64,000 nt of DNA from Mycobacterium scrofulaceum (GTDB lineage Bacteria; Actinomycetota; Actinomycetes; Mycobacteriales; Mycobacteriaceae): positions 17,437-81,436 of the forward strand of contig NZ_MVIJ01000026.1 of NCBI RefSeq assembly GCF_002086735.1. The letters run 5' to 3'. The notes below the pieces were generated by a model. The model did not search any database. It was given only the letters and a program-made list of their open reading frames with translations, and was not told the DNA's origin. Positions 59,377-64,000 of this stretch are shown in pieces. The translations under genes were made by a program, and so were the position numbers. Within the stretch, counting starts at the first letter, position 1. Each line of letters opens with the position of its first letter.

Positions 59377-59924
59377 CGCGAGAGCTCCTTCCGGGACTTG
59401 GTACGGGACTTGATGCCGACAAACAAAACGTTAGCCACAAATTTCCCGGCAAACAACATTCGCACACCTAAATCATGCTGTGAATTAAGTAACAGCCCCC
59501 TTGAATTTATTGTCGCTACCAGAATTCACCGCATGTCATGACTTTCGTAAATCAGGAGATCGCCGAATACTGAAGTCTCATAGAGCCAGTTCAAAAGGGA
59601 TCTACTGACATACTTAATTCCATACCTCCGCGACCGCACAGAGACTGAATTGCGCATATGCGGGGCCGCACAACCACCGCCAGAAGGCGAAATTCCCGTC
59701 ATAATTCAGGCGCTGGGCAGCTACCTACATCTCTTTGCTATCGAAAGCCGCAGCTGGCGCACCCGCCGGGCCCGCAGGCGGGCGGTGGGCCGGGCCGCGC
59801 CGCTGCGACCGGCTTCCGCGGGCCCGGTGACGCGACTTACGCCCTCGTCGGTGGAAGAATCAGTATCGACACATTCGAGCGCTGATTTACTGATTGGCCA
59901 CTCATCCGGAGGACGATCGCCACA
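59377..59924. other. AT-rich intergenic region without a recognised gene
   Basis: About 550 bases separate the Trp-rich secreted gene from the RHH-like gene. The part at about 59440-59640 is visibly rich in A and T compared with the rest of the window, with many stop codons in all frames. The right third (59740-59860) returns to high GC. There is no convincing ORF, tRNA or palindrome beyond short ones. It could be a regulatory or non-coding RNA region or the scar of an excised element. Confidence 0.5.
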
Positions 59925-60290
59925 GTGAACTTCAACCCCAGCCACATCGGACCCGGCGGCGGAACGTTTCGGGGCCCCGGGCCGTCGGCCGCGCCGGCGG
60001 GCGACGCCGCGCCAACCGAGCGCCTCACCGGGCTCGGGCAGCAGGGCGCGCACCGGGTGGTCAGCCAGCCGGCGGCCGGCCAGGTAGGCCGGGGCCAGCG
60101 CACACGCCGCACCGTCGACCTCCCCGCGGCCACCCATCGGGCGCTCGACATCTGGCAGCGTGAGGCCGCCGACCGCCTGGGCGTCGCCCGCGTGACCGGG
60201 CAAGAGGTGCTCACCGCGCTCATCGACCAACTGCTGGTCGATCCCAAACTCACGGCGCAGATCACCCGCGCCATCAAAGACCGGCGCTGA
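59925..60290 (+). CDS. RHH-like (ribbon-helix-helix) protein
   Basis: This 121-residue protein has a flexible Gly/Pro-rich N-terminus (residues 1-55) and a C-terminal block RRTVDLPAATHRALDIWQRE, then GQEVLTALIDQLLVD. The strand-helix-helix pattern (basic strand TRRTVDLP, then two helices) fits the ribbon-helix-helix DNA-binding fold, as in some plasmid partition or antitoxin proteins. No toxin gene is next to it. The GTG start lies 12 bases after GGAGG, rather far. It ends 18 bases before the convergent fadD2. Confidence 0.6.
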   Translation: MNFNPSHIGPGGGTFRGPGPSAAPAGDAAPTERLTGLGQQGAHRVVSQPAAGQVGRGQRTRRTVDLPAATHRALDIWQREAADRLGVARVTGQEVLTALIDQLLVDPKLTAQITRAIKDRR

Positions 60291-60308
60291 CCCCCGACCG
60301 GGCCGCGG

Positions 60309-61988
60309 CTAGTCGACCTCCATCTCACGCAGCTCGCGCTTGAGGATCTTGCCCGTCGGGTTGCGCGGCAGCTCCTCGAGGAAGACCACCTCGCGCGGCA
60401 CCTTGTAGCGGGCCAGGTGGTCGCGCACGTATCCCTTGATGGTGTCCTCGTCGACGTCGGAGCCGTCCTTCTTGACGACGAAGGCGCGCAGCCGGTGGCC
60501 CCATTCCTTGTCCTCGACGCCGATCGCCGTCGCTTCGACCACCTCCGGGTGGCCGCTGATCAGGTCCTCGACCTCGGCGGGGAACACGTTCTCGCCGCCG
60601 GAGACGATCATCTCGTCGTCGCGGCCACTGACGTAGAGCAGGCCGTGTTCGTCGAAGTAACCAACGTCGCCGGACGACATCAGGCCGTCGATGATCTGCT
60701 TGTGGCCGCCGCCGGTGTAGCCCTCGAACGGAAACGCGTTGCCGACAAAGATCCGGCCGACCTCGCCCTGGGGCTTCTCCTTACCGTTGTCGTCGAGAAT
60801 CTTGACCTTGACGCCCTTGACCACGGGTCCGACCGTCGCCGCATTCTTCTCGAGATCTCGCGGCCCGGCGATGGTGGCGAACGCGATCTCCGTCGAGCCG
60901 TACATGTTGTAGATGACCGGGCCCAGGTCCTTCAACGCGCGGCTGGCCAGCTCGGCGCCCAGCTGCGATCCGGAGATGAAGACGATCTTCAGGCTGGACA
61001 GGTCCGGCTTCTTGTCCATCTTCTCGACCGCGTCGAGGATCCGCGACAGCATGACGGGCACCACCACCATCGCGGTCACCTTGTGCTTCTCGATGTCCTC
61101 GAGCACCAGCGGCGGCTTGAACTTGCGCCGCAACACCAGGGTGGAGCCCAGGAACATCGCGATGGTGCCGTGCAGGTACCCCAGCGCGTGGAACATCGGG
61201 GCCGGCAGCGACGTCACCTCGTTGGCCTTGAACGGCACGTGCGAGAGGATCCCGCCGACCGGCGCCAGGGTGGGCGGCGTGCTGCGGTTCGCCCCCTTGG
61301 GGGTGCCGGTGGTGCCGCTGGTCAGGATGATGATCGACGCGTGCTTGCTCGCCTTGGGGGCGGGTTCTTTGCTGCTCCGCTCGATCAGGTCGGCCAGCGT
61401 CTCGTCCTTGCTGCCGGACGGCTCGTCCGCGTCGGGGTTGGTGCCCAGCGCGCGCAGGAAGCCCAGCTCCGGCTCGGCCTTGCTGACGGCCTTGGTGTAC
61501 TCGTCGTCGTAGATGATCAGCTTGGCGCCCTCGCGCTCCGAGACCTCCTTGATCTGCGGGCCGGAGAACTCGCTGTTGAGCAGGATGATGCGGGCGCCGA
61601 CCCGGGCGGCGCCGTAGTTGGCGATCAGAAACCAGCGGGTGTTGCGCGCCAGGATCGCGACCCCGTCGCCGCCCTTGACGCCCATGTCGATCAGCCCGTT
61701 CGCCACCGCGTGGGCGGCCTCGTCGAGTTGAGCGAAGGTGAATTCGCCCTCCTCGTCGAGGCACGCGGCGCGGTCGGGGTGGCGCCTGGCGTTGAGCGAG
61801 GGCAGCATGCCGAACTCGCCCCACTTGTAGATGTCGTTGGCCATCGCGGCGTAGTTCTGCGGCGGCTCCAGCCGGAAGGCGCCCGCCTCGAAGATCTTGC
61901 GTACGTAGTGCAATTCGGCTGAGCCGCGTTCCAGGTACTGCTGGACCTTGGCAACCGCCTGCCCGGGCAGGCCGATCAGATTTGGCAT
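60309..61988 (-). CDS. fadD2: Fatty-acyl-CoA/AMP ligase FadD2
   Basis: This 559-residue member of the AMP-forming ligase family activates a fatty acid with ATP. Motifs: IIILTSGTTGTPKGANRS (P-loop, about 218-234), NMYGSTEIAFATIAGP, SSGDVGYFDEHGLLYVSGRDD and KILKRELREMEVD (catalytic Lys near the C-terminus). Length fits a fatty-acyl-CoA ligase (FACL) rather than a FAAL: no FAAL-specific insertion is evident. Divergent from the LigD-type gene. In M. tuberculosis fadD2 likewise lies beside fadE6. Confidence 0.9.
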   Translation of the reverse strand: MPNLIGLPGQAVAKVQQYLERGSAELHYVRKIFEAGAFRLEPPQNYAAMANDIYKWGEFGMLPSLNARRHPDRAACLDEEGEFTFAQLDEAAHAVANGLIDMGVKGGDGVAILARNTRWFLIANYGAARVGARIILLNSEFSGPQIKEVSEREGAKLIIYDDEYTKAVSKAEPELGFLRALGTNPDADEPSGSKDETLADLIERSSKEPAPKASKHASIIILTSGTTGTPKGANRSTPPTLAPVGGILSHVPFKANEVTSLPAPMFHALGYLHGTIAMFLGSTLVLRRKFKPPLVLEDIEKHKVTAMVVVPVMLSRILDAVEKMDKKPDLSSLKIVFISGSQLGAELASRALKDLGPVIYNMYGSTEIAFATIAGPRDLEKNAATVGPVVKGVKVKILDDNGKEKPQGEVGRIFVGNAFPFEGYTGGGHKQIIDGLMSSGDVGYFDEHGLLYVSGRDDEMIVSGGENVFPAEVEDLISGHPEVVEATAIGVEDKEWGHRLRAFVVKKDGSDVDEDTIKGYVRDHLARYKVPREVVFLEELPRNPTGKILKRELREMEVD

Positions 61989-62055
61989 GGATCCACCCTA
62001 TGTGACGTCCGTCGCATTCCGAGGGGTAAGTACCCATCGACTTACGATGATGAAC

Positions 62056-63297
62056 ATGGGCCCGGTTTCGCTGGAGGTGGACGGGCGCGACGTCACGGTC
62101 ACCCACCCGGACAAGGTGGTGTTCGAGGCCCACGGCGGCGCGGGGCCGCACACCAAGCTCGACCTGATCCGGTACTACCTCTCGGTGGCCGAGGGCGCGC
62201 TGCGCGGCGTGGCCGGCCGGCCGATGATCCTCAAGCGCTTCGTCAAGGGCATCGCGCAGGAGGCGGTGTTCCAGAAGCGCGCGCCGAAGAACCGGCCCGA
62301 CTGGGTGGACGTCGCCGAATTGCATTACGCGCGAGGCACTTCCGCCGCGGAGGCCGTCATCCACGACGCCGCCGGCCTGGCGTGGGCGGTCAACCTGGGC
62401 TGCGTCGACTTCAACCCGCACCCGGTGCTGGCCGGCGACCTCGATCATCCCGACGAATTGCGCGTCGACCTGGATCCGATGCCCGGCGTCTCCTGGGGAC
62501 GGATCGTCGAGGTGGCGCTGGTGGCCCGGGAGGTGCTGGAGGACTACGGCCTGGTCGCCTGGCCGAAGACCTCGGGGTCACGGGGTTTTCACGTCTACGC
62601 CCGGATCGCGCCGCGCTGGGAGTTCCGCCAGGTCCGGCTGGCCGCCCAGACCGTGGCCCGGGAGGTCGAGCGCCGGGTGCCCGACGCGGCGACCAGCCGC
62701 TGGTGGAAGGAAGAGCGCGAAGGGGTGTTCGTCGACTTCAACCAGAACGCCAAGGACCGCACGGTCGCTTCGGCGTACTCGGTGCGGGCGACGCCGGACG
62801 CCCGGGTCTCGACGCCGCTGCGCTGGGACGAGGTCACCGAGCGCCGTCCGGAGGAGTTCACGATCGACACGGTGCCCGGCCGGTTCGCAGAACTGGGCGA
62901 CCCGTGGGCCGGCATGGATGAGGCGGTCGGCGACCTGGACCGGTTGCTGGTGCTGGCCGAGGAGATGGGCCCGCCGGAGCGCGCGCCGAAGGGGGCGGGC
63001 AGTGCGGGCGGCCGGCGACGGTCGGTGATGCCGCTCCTCGAGGTCGCCCGCACCAAGACCAAGGACGAGGCGCTCGCCGCGCTGGACACCTGGCGCGCCC
63101 GCCACCCGGCCGCCTCCGGCCGGCTGCGGCCGGCCGACATCCTGGTCGACGGCATGCGCGGGCCGAGCTCGATCTGGTACCGGATCCGGGTCAACCTGCA
63201 GCACGTGCCGGCCGACGAGCGGCCGCCGCAGGAGGAGCTGATCGCCGACTACAGCCCCTGGGAGAGCTACGGCGGCAGGCAGAAGCCGCCGGGCTGA
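62056..63297 (+). CDS. LigD-type polymerase/primase domain protein (Rv0269c-like)
   Basis: This 413-residue stand-alone archaeo-eukaryotic primase-polymerase domain resembles the LigD polymerase part. Motifs: DHPDELRVDLDPMPGVSW with catalytic D-x-D, KTSGSRGFHVYARI and DFNQNAKDRTVASAYSVRAT with a further Asp. These proteins add ribonucleotides or deoxynucleotides at DNA ends during repair. The C-terminus is a domain not seen in LigD, ending SPWESYGGR. ATG 62056 is chosen since TACGAT lies seven bases before it, fitting a leaderless transcript; two earlier ATGs at 62047 and 62050 are possible. It lies divergent to fadD2. Confidence 0.85.
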   Translation: MGPVSLEVDGRDVTVTHPDKVVFEAHGGAGPHTKLDLIRYYLSVAEGALRGVAGRPMILKRFVKGIAQEAVFQKRAPKNRPDWVDVAELHYARGTSAAEAVIHDAAGLAWAVNLGCVDFNPHPVLAGDLDHPDELRVDLDPMPGVSWGRIVEVALVAREVLEDYGLVAWPKTSGSRGFHVYARIAPRWEFRQVRLAAQTVAREVERRVPDAATSRWWKEEREGVFVDFNQNAKDRTVASAYSVRATPDARVSTPLRWDEVTERRPEEFTIDTVPGRFAELGDPWAGMDEAVGDLDRLLVLAEEMGPPERAPKGAGSAGGRRRSVMPLLEVARTKTKDEALAALDTWRARHPAASGRLRPADILVDGMRGPSSIWYRIRVNLQHVPADERPPQEELIADYSPWESYGGRQKPPG

Positions 63298-63304
63298 GGC
63301 GCGC

Positions 63305-64000
63305 CTACACGCCGACCCGCGCCGGCGCGCCGGAGGCGCTCGTCTTGCGCAGGTAGCAGTACCAGGTGACCACCAGCAGGGCCAGGAAGAAGCCCACGTA
63401 AAACCGCAACGCCGGCTCGATGCTGCCGAAGTGCGACCTCGACCATGCGTAGGCCAGCGGCACGACGAACCCGCCGAACGCACCGACCGACGAGATCACG
63501 CCGAGCGCGCCCGCGGCCTGCCGGCGCATCTGCACCATGGTGTCCGGGTCGCCGCCGGCGCGCTCCCCCTTGAGCACGAAGATCCGCGAGATCATCCGGT
63601 AGGTCGAGCCGTTGCCGATGCCGGTGGCGACGAACAGGAACATGAAGCTGGCGAAGAACACCGGCAGGTTCTTGGCGTTGACCGACCAGAGCGCCGCGGA
63701 GGCGCCCGCGGCGAGCATGACGAAGCTCGCGGCCGTGATCCGGGCCCCGCCGATCCGGTCGGCCAGCTTGCCGCCCAGGGGGCGGATGACCGAGCCGATG
63801 CCCGCCCCGAGAAAAGCCCAGGTCAAGGCGATATCGCCGCGCCCGAAGACCGTCTTGAGCAGGGTCGGGAAGGCCGCCGAGTAGCCGATGAACGACCCGA
63901 ACGTGCCGATGTAGAGCAGCGACATCGAGCGCCGTGAGGCGCTGTTCAACCGAACGGAGGTGAGAGACCACCGTCGCCGAGCCATCGCAGTGGCCCGGTA
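63305..64000 (-). CDS. Nitrate/nitrite transporter, NarK/NarU type (5' part beyond edge)
   Basis: This is the C-terminal part (about 230 residues) of a major-facilitator nitrate/nitrite antiporter; the reading frame is open to the window edge, so the start is missing. Visible are helix pairs and GAGIGSVIRPLGGKLADRIG, the NarK-type signature between helices, plus GIGNGSTYRMISRIF. It matches Rv0267 (NarU) in the neighbouring order. It ends eight bases from the LigD-type gene stop. Confidence 0.82.
   Translation of the reverse strand, partial: YRATAMARRRWSLTSVRLNSASRRSMSLLYIGTFGSFIGYSAAFPTLLKTVFGRGDIALTWAFLGAGIGSVIRPLGGKLADRIGGARITAASFVMLAAGASAALWSVNAKNLPVFFASFMFLFVATGIGNGSTYRMISRIFVLKGERAGGDPDTMVQMRRQAAGALGVISSVGAFGGFVVPLAYAWSRSHFGSIEPALRFYVGFFLALLVVTWYCYLRKTSASGAPARVGV

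Noticed and set aside
59658..59885. 75-codon ORF in the AT-rich gap's right end
   Set aside because: No family likeness, no ribosome binding site, and it overlaps other equally weak frames.
1..64000. CRISPR arrays, insertion sequences, tRNA or rRNA genes
   Set aside because: I found no regularly spaced direct repeats, transposase motifs or tRNA-like cloverleaf ends with the unaided eye; a dedicated search could still find a remnant.

Overview
The window is high-GC actinobacterial chromosome and is almost certainly from a slow-growing Mycobacterium, most like the M. avium complex. The evidence is PE and PPE proteins, a complete ESX-3 type VII secretion locus, DUF732 secreted proteins, an LdtMt1-type L,D-transpeptidase, FadD/FadE lipid genes and PapA-type acyltransferases. 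From about 14.8 kb to the right edge the gene order follows, from memory, the M. tuberculosis segment Rv0315 back to Rv0267, read in the opposite direction. Species assignment is inference; no rRNA or tRNA gene is visible.

Layout. 0.3-3.0 kb: two PPE-SVP genes with a 58-codon PE-like ORF between them. 3.0-6.1 kb: a DUF4926 protein, an L,D-transpeptidase, a Gly/Pro-rich exported protein and two tandem DUF732 proteins. 6.1-8.9 kb: polyol dehydrogenase plus xylulokinase, the kinase carrying an apparent one-base frameshift near its end. 8.9-15.7 kb: a fused PAP2 phosphatase/lipid kinase, a HEXXH protein, two tandem GAP-family membrane proteins, small proteins, a GT-C glycosyltransferase and a GH16 glycosidase. 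15.8-30.2 kb: oxidoreductase, DUF3060 protein, two actin-fold/Hsp70-like membrane proteins, the Rv0311-Rv0306 block (TetR, SnoaL-like, L,D-transpeptidase-like, PAP2, BluB), sulfatase, Tam methyltransferase and an alpha/beta hydrolase.

30.2-44.9 kb: ESX-3, all leftward, in the order eccA3-eccB3-eccC3-PE5-PPE4-esxG-esxH-espG3-eccD3-mycP3-eccE3, with ATGA or GTGA overlaps at several junctions. Upstream of eccA3 lie a 19-bp IdeR-type palindrome and a Zur-type palindrome. A second Zur-type site precedes the PPE gene at 47.8-49.4 kb, which is followed by a methyltransferase and another PPE. Together they suggest that this PPE/methyltransferase/ESX-3 block responds to zinc and iron. ESX-3 exports EsxG-EsxH and PE5-PPE4 and supports iron and zinc acquisition.

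49.5-64 kb: MpaB-like protein, TetR, two PapA-type acyltransferases in a tight pair, a small membrane protein with a VOC protein, an alpha/beta hydrolase, fused acyl-CoA dehydrogenase FadE6, a Trp/Gly-rich secreted protein, an AT-rich gap, an RHH-like protein, acyl-CoA ligase FadD2, a LigD-type polymerase-domain protein and a nitrate transporter cut by the right edge. The toxin-antitoxin and PE_PGRS genes that sit inside this segment in M. tuberculosis are absent, and the acyltransferase pair and a third PPE-PPW gene are extra.
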